64,000 nt of DNA, from contig NC_087077.1 of NCBI RefSeq assembly GCF_026151205.1, positions 7,679,983-7,743,982 on the forward strand, in the 5' to 3' direction. Source of the DNA: Bolinopsis microptera (Eukaryota > Ctenophora > Tentaculata > Lobata > Bolinopsidae). Made by a program: the position numbers and the translations under genes. The notes under the pieces are model-generated. The model was not told the DNA's origin and ran no database searches. It saw only the letters and a program-made list of their open reading frames with translations. This document shows, piece by piece, positions 46,301 to 58,563 of this stretch (positions are counted from its first letter, which is position 1; every line of letters starts with the position of its first letter).

Positions 46301-49300
46301 ATTTTGCTCACAATATTCTGAAACGTAAAATACCTATAAATAGGGTTAGGCCGTTAGGGTTAGGCCGTTAGGGTTAGGCCGTCAGGGTTAGGCCGTTAGG
46401 GTTAGGCCGTTAGGGTTAGGCCGTTGTCGGGGGGTCCTTAGCCAAGCCATCTTGTCCGGACATATTTATTTCGACCATATTCTATACGTTCATGTGAATT
46501 TAAGAAGTACTGGGTACATGTTTCTACCGTAATGGGTATTGCCAAGGGGCAACATTTTCACAGCAAATATACAGCGTAATTTCTTTCCGAATATTTGTGC
46601 AAACTTGTGCAAACCCTGTCCAATGGAAATGTGTTCTCAAATAATAACAAGAATTGCGCCATTACACTCTCTGCTTATCTCATGCTGATTGCTGCCACTA
46701 GGTAGTCCTGCAATTAGTCTATGGTCCCTATTATTACCGGTTAAGCCACTCATTAATAAGTTCTACCAAAACTGATTAATAAAAAAATCCATTTTTCAGG
46801 TTTATGTTTATCGTGTACAGAAATGGCCAGGAAGCAACGAATGCTATCTCGTCTTGTAACGGTTACAAACTGGACAAAAACCATTGCTTTGCCGTCAACA
46901 GACTCTCCGACTTTGAACAGTGAGTGAAAACGATTCTTATTTTATCAAAATACTGTAAATTTTTATTAGATTATTCTTGTTGTTGTCGTGATCAAAATCT
47001 CTTAAATATTATCTAGTTTAAACTCAACGTTTTCATGTAACTGAAAAATAAAAGGTCATAATATTAATATTCATATTCTAGGTTTTCAATCAAAAATTCA
47101 ACCGTATATAATATGTAGTACCCTGGTGCAAAGTTAGTGTACAAATTATTAAATTGAAAACTGCATTGAAACCGCAAAAAAGATTAGTATTTTATCAAAA
47201 GAATGAAACTAGACTGCAAACAAAGGAATGCATACAATATAATTTATATGCGAAACTAAGATATACTATGTAGCAGGAATGCATACAATGAATTTAAAGA
47301 AATGCACGGTGAAACGGTAAGCAGGCACTGCAATGTGTGTTGGTGTGTTTGTTGAGTGAAGCGTAAAAATGGCAGGAATTTACCAATGAGTGTGAAATTT
47401 ACCAATGAGTGTGAAATTTACCAATGAACGTGAAATTTCTATAGATAAGAGCTGGAATTTGAAGCCAATTTGAAGCCATGACCCTTCTCGCCTATGATAT
47501 CTCTTAAAAGTATGCTGGTATCTATAACGAACTAATCTTATTTCCAGCTGCATGAGTATTCCTGACAAGTGGGAAGATCCAAAACCAGAACCATACAAAC
47601 CACAAGCTAACCTGAAATCCTGGATGACTGATGCCGAGTGTTTTGATCAGTTTGCCATTGTTCATGGCAAGAACAGGAACACTGCTGTACACAGTTGTGG
47701 GCCCAGCCAGTCCTTCACTGTTCAACAGCGAGAGGTAGGTTCACATTCCAACCAGTTCTACTCCCTGATCCTCGTAATTCCGCCACGTTCTGTTGTGTCT
47801 GGGAGACAAAACTGCGCAATGTTTTATTATTTGTTTATTTTATGTTGTTGTGATCATACTGTAGCTAATTCAATAATCCTCCACTTTCAGGGTTGGACCG
47901 AATCACACGTGAAGTTTTCTCCAAAAGGATCGTATCTTGCAACATGTCACAAACAAGGTATTGCCTTGTGGGGAGGTCCAGAGTTCAGCAAAGTTGGACG
48001 ATTCAACCACCCAAATGTTACATACTTCCAATTCTCTCCATGTGAAAGGTATGTTTGGTGAACTATTTTACCGCTCTAGTTCTGTTTATGACATCTTGAC
48101 CTTGATAATTTACGCACAAATTTTTTCTGTTTTAAGATTAAAATCAAATTATTTCTCAATGAAATCTAGACAAGCAAACAACCGAATTTGCGTGCAGGTA
48201 TTTTGTGACGTACAGTAAGACCTCACTGTCTCCTGAGGATCCGCAGAACCTTATCATCTGGGAGACGAGATCCTGTCTTAACAAACGAGCTTTCTCTCTT
48301 CCCGTTCTGAACTACTGGCCCTATTTCAAGTTAGTGCATATTTTATCAATATAATATGACCGTCAAAAAGTAGTAATTAATTAATTGACGATATTGATAA
48401 GAGACGTACTGAAAGTCGGTTAAAATAGTGGTCACAACGTGTTTGTTTGTTTGCGTCACGCGCTTATACTTTGAATCATAAAGATGACCCTCAAACTTCG
48501 CGCTTTGAACAAATTTTACCGCGCGCGGCACGACTTATTGCTTCATTATACAACGCTTCGTTGCGAAATTGTACAAAGATGTATGAAAAACAATCATTAT
48601 TTAAAACTCGGGCACTAACCGTCACTCTTTCCTTATCCTATTCGTAAACGCACGCGGCAGAGTTGTGTATCTTGTCTGGACAGTATGTGGTTTACGCCAT
48701 ATGGATACTTTGACCTCTTTAACCCATTTAGTGCTACCGCGAACCAGTTCAGGGGTGAGGGGCGCAGATTAACCTATCTCGAAATGAGGCCTTTTCGGTT
48801 TAAACTCTTGGTATTTTTTTAGAGTGAGACTACCTCTGCAAAAGTTTTGTAATTAATAACTTTTAACAAAGAAGTTCGTCAAGCATGGAACCAATGGTTC
48901 CTGAGTGTTCTTGTGTTGGACGAAATAATGTAATCTGTATTCAATACTGTGCAACCTATGATCGCAGTAATCCACCATTCCTCCTTACAAAGCTTTTTTG
49001 CAGGTGGAGTCACGATGGACAGTACTTTGCTACCATCACGGGGGATAATCTGTCGATCTATTCAACACCCTCAATGAAACTGTTGGATAACAAGAAGATA
49101 TCTGTACAAAATATCAGGTATTTAAAATATCTTGTTAATGTATCTAACATTGCTTTTCTTCTCTAAATTCGGGTACAAGTGTAGTTAGCTGCATGACTTC
49201 GTAAGTTTTTTTTTTATAATTTTCTTATTTCCATCCACTTCTCAGAGATTTCAGCTGGTGCCCATGTGAGAACTGGATAGCCTACTGGCAGAGTGAGAAT

Positions 49301-51434
49301 AAAAACATTCCTGCTCGGGTCACCATCATGGATGTGCCCAGCTGCGAGCCTTTGTCGGCCAAGAATCTCTTCAACGTCAGCAACATCGAAATATTCTGGC
49401 AAAATTCAGGAAATTATTTGGCTGTGAAAGTGGACAGAACGATTAAAAACAAAAAGGTACGTTCAGTTTAAATTCCTTGCTTTGAATAGTGTCGTGATTA
49501 AAAGGCTGAATCCTCCTTCTAACCAGACCTCTTTATTACTTTTTGGTTATTAATTTCTCGTTGAATGTGCCCTTTCATTAATTTTTTATTACAGGAAGGA
49601 ACGGAAAATGTGTTTGAAATATTCAGACTTCGTGAAAAGGATATTCCAGTCGAGAACTTCGAAATCAAAAGTAAGTGTCAGCGAATATTTCATAGCTAGA
49701 TTCGTATGAATTTCGAAGGACATATTGTGACTTCTAAAAATAATCTTAAAGCGGTTCGGAATAAGATTTCCATGATTTTAACAGACTGCTACTTCAGGTA
49801 AAGTGATGTCTTTGTCGTGGGATCCAAAAGGGCCCCGTTTTGCTGTAATTCAAGGAGAACAAGGTCGAACAGATGTGTCCTTCTTTAAAATCGGAGAGAA
49901 GATCCTTCCAATCGGCAAAACTCTCCAAAACAAGAAATGTAATTGCATCAAGTGGAGTCCTCTAGGTAAGCAATCAACCCAATCAATCACATTCAATTTA
50001 TGAAACTATAAGATTTCTCCCTATAAAAGTATAAGTTCTCAACTCATCGTAATTGTAACTTGCATACTTATATATACAGAATTTATTTTCTCATGACTCA
50101 TGAGTTATGAAAGTACTGCATTCTGTATTGACCCCTTTTCCACAGGACAATATTGTGTGTTAGCCGGTCTAAACAACATTTCGTTTGACGGAGTTCTAGA
50201 ATTCTGGGATATCGGTGGAGACGCACCTACTCTCATGAACGAAGCTAGTCACTTTATGGTAACGAACATTACATGGGACCCAACTGGGCGGTACGTGTGC
50301 AGTTCCAACACTTACGGTGGACACTCCGTTGAGAATGGGTACAACATGTGGAACTTCCAGGGTCAGTATCTCATATATGCTCATAATTTACATTTTACAC
50401 CCACTTTTCCAAATTGTACACCTTACTTTTTAGGTATACTCAAAATTGTCCTTGAAAATACCCTTGATGTTTTATTTTACAGTTCATTGCAGCCCATTTA
50501 AGTGTTTTTTTAATCAGTAGATCCTGATGGATATTAACTAATTTTGTGGAGGTAATTATAAAAAGACAACTCCAGGTTCTAAAGTATTCGAGGCCAGTTT
50601 GGAAGGTTTTATTCAGTTCCAGTGGCGACCGAGACCACCTTCTCTTCTCAAAGAAATCCACACCAAAGAAATCAAGAAGAACATGAAATCCTATACTCGA
50701 GACTTCGAGATCAAGGATAAATTGTCACAATCGAAGGCTTCTAAGGTACAGTTCATCTTACGTGTATTCAGAGACATGGAGTTGTCACCATTTCTTTGCT
50801 CAAATTTGCGGCAAAAGCAAAAGTGCTCGAAAAATACCATATAATACTCTTGCTGTGGTCTTCTTAGATCTAGACATCTCGTTTTAAATTTGTCATCGAT
50901 CAACATAATAAGAAAAGAGTACAAACATATCTCTTATAATAGGGGGGATTATTTACATATTACGTAAGCCAGATTTTGGCCATTTCCGCATCCCACCTCC
51001 CCATCTGGCTTTCAAAACCCCTATTATAGTATTTTATTGACTTTTACCCTAAAACTTAATCTCTTTCTACAGGAACTGATCGAGAAGAGGAGAGCAGTGT
51101 ATGACGAGTTCATGACCTACAGACGAAAGAAGGAGAAGGATTTAGAGGTCCTTAAACTGCAATACAGCGAACTACGCACAGGTAAATTAAACCTTTATTG
51201 CTATTCTAGATTCTTTAACATTTTACAACAAGTTTTATCAGACACCCGAGACAAAAATAGGCGCTGAGTGCCTGATTAGGTATACCCAGATTCCACTTAT
51301 AGATTTTATCTCAGAATTGCCCTGAAATCGGACCCTATCTTTATCTTTTTACAGAAGTTGTCGATGAGGAATATGTTGAAGAGACTGTTGAATTCTTTAT
51401 GAAAGAAGAAGTTGAACCAGCCTCGAAAGAGTAG
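43346..51434 (+). CDS. EIF3B: Eukaryotic translation initiation factor 3 subunit B, fifteen coding exons
   Basis: Exons: 43346-43442, 43628-43674, 43806-43954, 46800-46919, 47548-47734, 47891-48048, 48198-48329, 49004-49117, 49246-49456, 49595-49670, 49798-49965, 50146-50361, 50576-50745, 51073-51181, 51355-51434. All are GT-AG and in phase, giving 677 aa (human about 814; the N-terminal extension is short here). The N-terminal RRM spans about residues 50-140 (VIIVDNIPV, IFSKCGKVET). The WD-type beta-propeller follows, with conserved KFSPKGSYLATCHKQGIALWGG, FSPCERYFVTYS, KWSHDGQYFATITGDNLSIY, VKVDRT, WDPTGRYVCSS and FQWRPRPPSLL. A charged C-terminal helix (KDKLSQSKASKELIEKRRA) ends in an acidic EETVEFF tail. 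The protein is the scaffold of eIF3 on the 40S ribosome, binding eIF3A, eIF3G/I and eIF3J. The small exon at 49595-49670 is supported by frame and conservation. Confidence 0.96.
44226..44248. repeat. Poly-G tract
   Basis: A run of about 22 G ahead of a short non-coding segment. It is not paired with a nearby C run of its own. Confidence 0.9.
44387..45099. mobile_element. Unclassified TIR element with G-tract termini and 7-bp TSD
   Basis: 713 bp that start with G25 and CCAACCATATTAAAGTATA and end with the inverse, ATACTTTAATATGGTTGGC and C17. AATATAA flanks both ends (44380-44386 and 45100-45106). Subterminal direct and inverted copies of CCCCGGGTCAAAATCGG and of a 10-bp ATTAAAGTAT unit occur at both ends. 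No coding frame. I cannot assign a superfamily. Confidence 0.75.
45263..46147 (+). pseudogene. 5'-truncated L2/CR1-like LINE fragment with (ATT)n tail
   Basis: The frame opens with AKNLGFRLDSQLNFGEQIKQ at 45263 and runs to a stop at 45873: ISSLDYCNALYYGCSQ, LQNIQNRACRLVFGL, LHWLKVKERIEFKLCLLIFK, IWNQLPIEIK and FKTLLKTHLF. It then has a 3' UTR and a (TTA)n tail at 46126-46146. Only the RT thumb and C-terminal domain remain. It sits in the sense direction within EIF3B intron 3. Confidence 0.88.
46341..46425. repeat. Telomere-like 14-bp repeat (TTAGGGTTAGGCCG)n
   Basis: About six tandem units combine the animal telomere hexamer TTAGGG with TTAGGCCG; one unit has a C for T. It is interstitial, in EIF3B intron 3. 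Confidence 0.9.
47370..47432. repeat. 19-bp tandem repeat, three copies
   Basis: GAAATTTACCAATGAGTGT-type units lie just upstream of EIF3B exon 5. Confidence 0.75.
50941..51035. mobile_element. Possible small foldback element
   Basis: AGGGGGGATTATTTACATATTACGTAAGCC faces GGGGAGGTGGG/GGCTT-type complements ending CCCCTATTATA, an imperfect inverted arrangement in EIF3B intron 13. The TTACATATTACG core resembles the termini of the element at 54597-54747. Confidence 0.35.
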
Positions 51435-54400
51435 TTCCCAAGCCGCGCCACAACTCTCGCTCCCCCCGAACTGATGTGCGTTCGGGGTCAGCAGTCGCCA
51501 GGACAACCTCCCGCGTTGTCTGGCCACGTGACGTCCTCACGTCACACGTGTTGTCACGTGCTACTCTTAACTGGTTTTCATCCTTGCTCGGTGTCAAACG
51601 GGACTGGCAAGCTCAACATTAATATTATTTACAGTAAGTGTCACAAATGCAAGGTTGAGACGGGCTTAGCTGTAGTTTTAATTTATGATTTACGGGGTAA
51701 ACTTTTGAATTTTCGTTTATGGAAAGTTATCTTAGCACTTTGTGCAAGTTTCGGTTTATTTCTTAATGAAATGCTGGGTGTATGGTTTCAGAATTGTGCA
51801 ACAATTAACTATTCCCAATTTAGTAATAGCGTAACAAGCGTAATACAGAAAATAATTTGCTACAAAACCTAAACGTAGTTTAACATTGTTTTAATTTAAG
51901 TATCGTTTTAATATGGATTTAAATCTGATTTTTGTAAGTACATAATTACACAATGAAGTAGAAGGTTTTTATTTTAATCAGATTAATATGATTTTTCTGA
52001 TTTTCGCCCTTCACAACGGGAGTTTTACCTTAGATGTCTAGATGGGATCTCTTTTACTTAGTTCCAGAATATTTAATAGCATCGATGATTTTATAGCTCT
52101 GGTTTCGTAACAATTTATTTTCTGTACTACTTTTGCTACGTTATCAAAAGATTGGGCGGACGTTTTTCTACACATTTCTGGATCTTTTGACATGCTCAAT
52201 GGATGCTTTAGTAACGAAACATTTGACGGTTATATCTCTCAAGTATCTTGTTTTATTTTTAAGGTTGTTTCTGGGAAATGGGTAAATCTTATCCGCTCCA
52301 AAAATCCAGATAAATTGCGAGACTATATTTAGCCTTCACGTAGCGTATACAGCTAGAGTAAGTAATTTAAACAAGAGCGCGCGGCGTTCAAATACGCTGG
52401 CACTTAAAATGCTCACAATAAACTTTTCCTACAATTTTATCGATGCCCCCTGCGTATAAATAACCATCTCATACACCCATTGTACGTGGAGGGGTGTGAC
52501 TTCAACGTCATATCCTAATTATGATTAAATGGCCTGGAGACAGCATTCATTTGCTCATGACGACTAATAACTGCCGGCGAATGTCATGTTTGACTGTAAT
52601 CAACCTATTCAAGCATGTTGCTGTTGTTTTTAATTTTAGACGTAATACTTGTTTAATATAGATGAAGCTCCTGTTAACTGTTTAGAGTTTCCCAATAAAT
52701 ATTGGTGTAAACAAGCCTGCCACCTCTATTAAGTGTATGTTATACCATTGTTTTATAAGTGCTGCTAAACCTTGCAATTACAATTACGAAGGGTGTGGCT
52801 AAGTATAACGATGAATTGCATATGTTAACGGGTGGGGCTTAGGAGCTTAAACTTTCCTGTCACAGTTTTAAATTCTCCTATGAACATCTATTGGATAAAT
52901 TAGCATGTCCCCACAGGAAATATTGTAAAAAATCTACAATAATAATATTGAAGTCTTACGAATTGGTCTCCACGCGAAGAGAAACTTTGTTACACTGATT
53001 GTATTTGACAAAATGTTAGCCAACTATGTTTGCTTCGTTTCTGGGTTATTTATTCACATGAGTGTGAGGATTTTTTGTATACAAGGAATTCTCATTAATT
53101 TATTATAAAAATACTTGATGCCAAACTCATTCCGAATCAATTGATGATAAATTTAAATATGCCCAAAATTTTATGTATGAACTAAAACTTACAAGCATGT
53201 AGCTTGACAAGCATTACAGCACATGACTTTTTATTCCGAGTACATATGAAAAGGTGCTAAAAGGAAATCCCGCATGGCTTAACACGTTTCATTCTGCAAA
53301 GAAAATTTGATTTTATGATTCTCAACGGAGACAGAATCAGCTTGGTAACTTGGTAAGATGAGAAATAAGACACCGTCTCTTACAATCGCTTTTGGATTCT
53401 TTAATAAAAATCCAATCGAATTAGAATTCATCTCTTATTTTTTATATTGATAAAATCAATACATAACATTATACACCCTGCAATTTACATCAGTGAAATT
53501 CAAATATCAATCTACACAAATTTCTACAGTTAACCAAGCGCACACAGAAAACTTAATCATGTGCTGACTTACATAATTAACAGGAGCGGATGTTTTTAAT
53601 GTTAATCGCTCAATTAATTAAGTGTGGTTTTACCAGAAATGTTAGCATCCTTTGAACTAAACATTAAAATTGATAAAATGAATGAAACATCTACTTTCCT
53701 AAAAAGAACGACTTAGCATGAACGCGAAGAGCCACCTCTTTCTGCTGTTAATTAAATTAAACAACCCAATCTTAAGTTAAAATAAACATGAGCGATTAAA
53801 ACAGGACGATAACCCTTGTCTCAGTTCACTACTCGCCAGCTAGTCTAATGGCTTAAATGAAATTCAAAATCTTTAAAATCTATTCTAGTTCAAATAGATT
53901 TTTAAAAGATTTGATAGTCAAATATGAAAAATTGCTACCTTTTCTATGAATTGAAAGGAGGAATGAACTTTTGGACTGTTGTTTTTCGAAACAAGCAGTA
54001 TTTCCTTCCTTCCTGCCTACTTAATAACAGTAGCTGATAAATTATTTTATGGAAACAGAACATAATATACAAAGTATTCAGCCGTCCCCTACGGATCACA
54101 ATTCACAATATTAAATTATTTGTGAAATTACAAAAATTCCATCTCCACATCTGTAAACCATTATACATTCATGTTACAATAAGTTAAAAACTCTAAAATA
54201 TGTTAAAACCTAACAACGGAAATTAGTATTCAGGGACAGACAAAAACTTAATTTCGGCAAATTTTGAGTAATTTGTTTCGCCAGTGTGAACTGTAAATTA
54301 AATAATGAGGTGACATTGTGATTAAAACTCGATTACTGAATTGTGCAATCAGCTTCACATGAGCAGAAATTATTTTATGTCTGAAATATCCTAAACAAGC

Positions 54401-54596
54401 CCAAGCATGAACATGGAACATTGTCCCTGACAGTTGAAATATGATAAAAACCGACAATGTCATACTCAAATATACTAATATAATTTACAATTCCCCAAAA
54501 AACCGTGTTAATATAAGTTACAACTCTCAATAATATGATGTAACTAATAAATTAAATTCGAAGTAGTGGTGTTTACTTGAGCATGAGAGCATGAGG
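51435..54596. other. Intergenic region between convergent EIF3B and SLC35E1-like genes
   Basis: The EIF3B 3' UTR probably occupies the start; AATAAA signals occur at 52427-52432 and near 52693. The remainder is AT-rich with no conserved frame. Confidence 0.55.
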
Positions 54597-54747
54597 TCGT
54601 TCACGTATTACGAAATCGCTTTTTGAAAAAATTTTACCTCCCCCTGGCCCTCCGTAATCGTTGATCAGTTTTACACATAGCTATTGTGTCCAAATTACAC
54701 TAGCGAAACCCCCCTCCCCCTCGGCTGATTGCGTAATATGTGAACGA
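54597..54747. mobile_element. Short TIR foldback MITE, 151 bp
   Basis: The left end TCGTTCACGTATTACG and the right end CGTAATATGTGAACGA are inverted complements with one mismatch, enclosing C-rich sequence (CCCCCCTCCCCCTC). No transposase; target duplication unclear. Confidence 0.65.
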
Positions 54748-54750
54748 ATA

Positions 54751-54814
54751 GTGTTCAGTACAGTAGGGAGCAGCACTTTGTCTGTCGAGAGCCGTGATGC
54801 TCCCTACTGAACAC
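54751..54814. repeat. Inverted repeat adjoining the MITE
   Basis: GTGTTCAGTACAGTAGGGAG pairs with TGCTCCCTACTGAACAC about 30 nt later, leaving a small bulge. It lies in the likely 3' UTR of the SLC35E1-like gene. Confidence 0.7.
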
Positions 54815-54948
54815 AACAAAGAAGCGAATAACAAATAAACCAGGAAAATACGTTCATGCTCGCACTTTGCACAGCCCAAAAGTCATGCCCAATGCCCATG
54901 CATCCGTGCATCGCCACCCCCACGCTAATATTTAAACCAGCACAATAT

Positions 54949-57900
54949 TCAAGCTATAAAACTACCATTAAAATCAGAATCCCGACGATTCAAAGTATTT
55001 AAGTTATTATTGTTAATAAACGAACTGGTATGAGTTTTAGTTTCAAAAACTGGCACTTTGAGTTTGGGGTGGATACCATTAGAAGGGTGTATCTGACCAT
55101 TTGACGGAGAATGAGGGTAGGTCTGCTTAACTGATATTGGTAGCTTGAGTTTCTCCATCTTGTTTTCATCGTATTTTATCTGAAATGAGAGCTTAGATTA
55201 ACTAACTTTATATTTAATGAATTTATTTTGACAGTATATCGAACACAACATAAACAAATCACTAATATATTTTGACTTTATCAATGAGGACGAACTTAAA
55301 AACAACTGAATGATTTTTAACTAGGCTCATAGTAAAGAACATGACGTATAATGTATATATTGTGTATGTTTTAATAAATGATAACTAGCCTTGTAGCTAG
55401 CCTTGTTATAAAGAACACCTAGATAACAACTAACCTTGTTATAAAGAGCGACTCCTCCGATGGAGGCCCCCATTCCAAGCATGTTTGTTGACGTTACTGG
55501 ATTCCTCAGTATTGCCAGAGACATGGCTATAGTGAATACCCTCTTCATACAATTAGCAACCGAGTAACTGCAGGAGTCAACTTATTAGTATCAGTTAATA
55601 AGCCATTACTAATGTAATGTAATTATGACATTAGATACTGTTTTAGATAATTTCACGTTAAACACTATAAATACGTTGCAGTTCACCTCAGTATTACATG
55701 ACTCGCCAAGACCGTACAATTTATTACCATGGCCGTTTGAATCATTCCGTTGCTAATTGGAGAACTAAATTACGTTATCCAAAAATACACACTAATTTTC
55801 TTTTCGTCTAATTAATTAAATAGCTGTCTCGAAAGTAAAAGTTATGTATTATAAAATGTATAGTTTATATTACACTATACATGAGGTTCGCTTTTTGCAG
55901 TTAAACTAACGGCTAATTATGAGAATAATTAAGATTCCTGCCAGAAAATATTCATATCATCTCACGTCATAGTAATGTGACCTTTGAACTGTACTCAACA
56001 AATCGGCTGGTATCATTTATTGTGCAAATCCCATGGCCGTTCAGTTGAGGGTGCTCGATTCTAGAGCGTGTGGAAGATTTCATAATTATAAGGCCAAGGA
56101 TCATTCTTTAATAAATTGATCACGATTGGCTAACTCTTGAAACTTTTTTGTCAAATGAGTCTAGACCTTCAGAATAACCAAATATGGTCAAATCTTGGGC
56201 TCTATTCAGAAGCTTTCAATGCCAAGGACCGTGATTTTGGGATAATAACTTTCTGAAAACCTGAATTCTGAGTTCTGAGTAATGTCGAGATTTTCGGGGG
56301 AAATATCTTATAATGCAATTTCACAAAAACCAAAATATATTGAAGCCTTTACGGTCAGCTTGTGGTTGGTTTACGATCAGTGTTGTACCAATGCATTAAT
56401 TTCACGGAGGACGTCAGGATATAATATAGTATATACATTTAGCCATATTCTTACAGAAAATACTCCTTTCTAGTCTAGACACTGCGATCCAAAATCGTGT
56501 TTTCTAATGTGGCAGTGGTCAAGATGACCTGATCTGCCTTCAGTAAGATATCAAGAGTAACAGGCGTAATAAGGCGTATGTAATTTATATTTGTCATTTA
56601 TATTTATAATTGATTAACTGAATACTGATTTGATCAGTCGATTGAAATTGCATTACTGTGGAGCGTGCCTCGTGAACTGCCGAGTCTGCAAATAGATCTC
56701 TCGTTGTATCTGAGGCAAGCTAGTGATCGACCGGTGGCAAAATTATCAATCGTTTTAACTAGATCTTATCATGAATTCTTAATCAAAAATTCCCAGCTAA
56801 ATAACCAAGATTTTAGGCGGGGATCATGACCATGTTTAGCTGGGTGCCAAGTTCAGCTGGGCCCCGGTCGATCACTGAGCAAATCACAGATCTATATTGT
56901 GGAGTACAAATCACTCCATTATCTGATGCTTTATAATAGATTCGAAGTGACTACAGATTAAAGATTTTGGTCACAAAATTTTCAATTAGCGTGCATTAGC
57001 AGATCTTTTATATGATCTGCTACACGTATTTATTTACCTAGAAACCTAGATAATGTATTATTGATTATGGAAGCAATAGTTCTATCAGAATTTGAATAAA
57101 TAGACTCCGGAAAGTACTTTCAAGGCTCGAGTCAATGCTTAAAAACCCAAAACCAAAACTCTGATCTTTAAAAATGAGAATTCTAATACCAAAACTAAGA
57201 AAAACTAATGCAATAACTAAATGTATAACACAAATACTAAAACTGACCTGACAGGATTTACAAGGCTGAGGAAGCTGAAAGCGGCCACGTTTTGTGACCA
57301 ATTAAATATGGAAACTGCGAGCATGTAGGGGAATATCTCCGATACTGGGTCCTTTAGTGCACTCTGGGGAGTGGGGGAATGTTAACTGTTATATTACATG
57401 AATATATATAATATTAGTTCACCTGATCACACGTAATGAATAAACTCGTTATGCTTCATATCTCGGTCATCTGAGAAGCTACAGTTCTAATTCTTTTAGG
57501 ACAAACGTAATTCGAATGGCCAAACACAATTCAATAACATTTAGCTTGATCCGACTATCCAAACTATCAAATAAATGTGAAAATGAACCTCCATTTGAAA
57601 AAATGAACGCGAATATTTTTCGAGTTGACAAATTCCTCGAACCAGTGGTGGTACTAAGTCATACCAGAAAGAAGTATTTAAATTGGGCACTCAGTGACTG
57701 AGCTATAAAGGCCAACGTATGGGTACTGACTTTTGGCCCACCCTGTATATTTAGTGTTGGCATAAAAATGTATATATATATATTATGTTATATCGATAAG
57801 AATATTTAATATGAAATTAAATGATGTACTCTCGAAAATTTTATCTCCTAATGATAATTTATTCGCTGGAAATTGGAAGAACGCAGATAAAAAGTCTGGT

Positions 57901-58056
57901 CTAAATAAATAAAAAATAAAAAACCGGACTCACATAATCAAAATTAAGAAGTCTGGAAGCATCGTGAAACAGCCAGAGCGGTAGACACAGGAACAGACTG
58001 GACAGAGAAACGAAGTATAACATCTTCAAGTGATGGAGGTTGTTATCTACCATCGC
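54949..58056 (-). CDS. SLC35E1: SLC35E1-like transporter (TPT/nucleotide-sugar family), 3' part, four exons
   Basis: Minus-strand exons: 58056-57934, 57363-57248, 55567-55435, 55179-54949 (TGA). They join in phase into the last 200 residues. Exon 1 gives HHLKMLYFVSLSSLFLCLPLW, exon 2 FNWSQNVAAFSFLSLVNPV, exon 3 SYSVANCMKRVFTIAMSLAI, LRNPVTSTNMLG and GVALYNK, and exon 4 IKYDENK with a long hydrophilic tail. The YSVAN, KR and RNPVTSTN motifs and YNK-KYD ending match SLC35E1 better than SLC35E2 or other TPT proteins. Hydrophobic segments fit the last membrane helices of a ten-helix Golgi/ER transporter; its substrate is not established here. Exons for the N-terminal half were not found up to 64 kb and may lie beyond the satellite or outside the window. 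Confidence 0.87.
55568..57247 (-). other. SLC35E1-like intron, no feature recognised
   Basis: AT-rich intron of about 1.7 kb. Short open frames lack protein signatures. Confidence 0.7.
57420..57745 (-). mobile_element. Truncated copy of the TA-flanked TIR element
   Basis: The reverse complement matches 31475-31800 closely, including the terminal repeat ending in CCCACCCTG followed by TA. The other end is missing. It lies in an intron of the SLC35E1-like gene. Confidence 0.88.
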
Positions 58057-58560
58057 CTGCGAAAGGGGCTATTAATTAATTGACTGTTCAAAGTGCTTAA
58101 ATTATCAATTATTTAGTCGGCATTGAACAAATTCTTTGCTTTTAACGGCTCGACTCACGTCCGAATCTATATCCTAATTTTATCATGGGAAATATCTGAG
58201 TATGCTTGTGTAAGAGCCGGCACGATCTAGTGACAGAATATCTAGATACCGTAGCACTGGTTTAGATATTGTAATTACCATCACTGGCCACACCCATATT
58301 GACGCCATCAGGCATGTAACTTTGAACTTATTACAACACTACAAATCTATTATATCTATTGAGGGAGGGACCTTCGACATTGTCCATCAAACAATAAGGA
58401 TCACTTGGTAAGCTCTGTAATGGAGGCTGATATAAAAGATATATAACGTGGCAAAATAATAACTGAGTTACAAATTAAATTAAATTAGGCAATTGATTGA
58501 TAAAGGTTTTGAGTTCTTTTCACATCTTCTGCTCAGCTGTTTATATAACGTCCTATGTCT
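58057..58560 (-). other. Probable intron of the SLC35E1-like gene
   Basis: Follows the acceptor CCCCTTTCGCAG upstream of the 58056 exon. No further exon is recognised between it and the satellite. Confidence 0.5.
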
Positions 58561-58563
58561 GAA

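Larger units (their letters stand above)
43955..46799 (+). other. EIF3B intron 3, enlarged by insertions
   Basis: A 2.8 kb intron carrying a G-tract-ended element (44387-45099), a LINE fragment (45263-46147) and telomere-like repeats (46341-46425). Other introns of this gene are well under 1 kb, so most of this length is inserted DNA. Confidence 0.9.
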
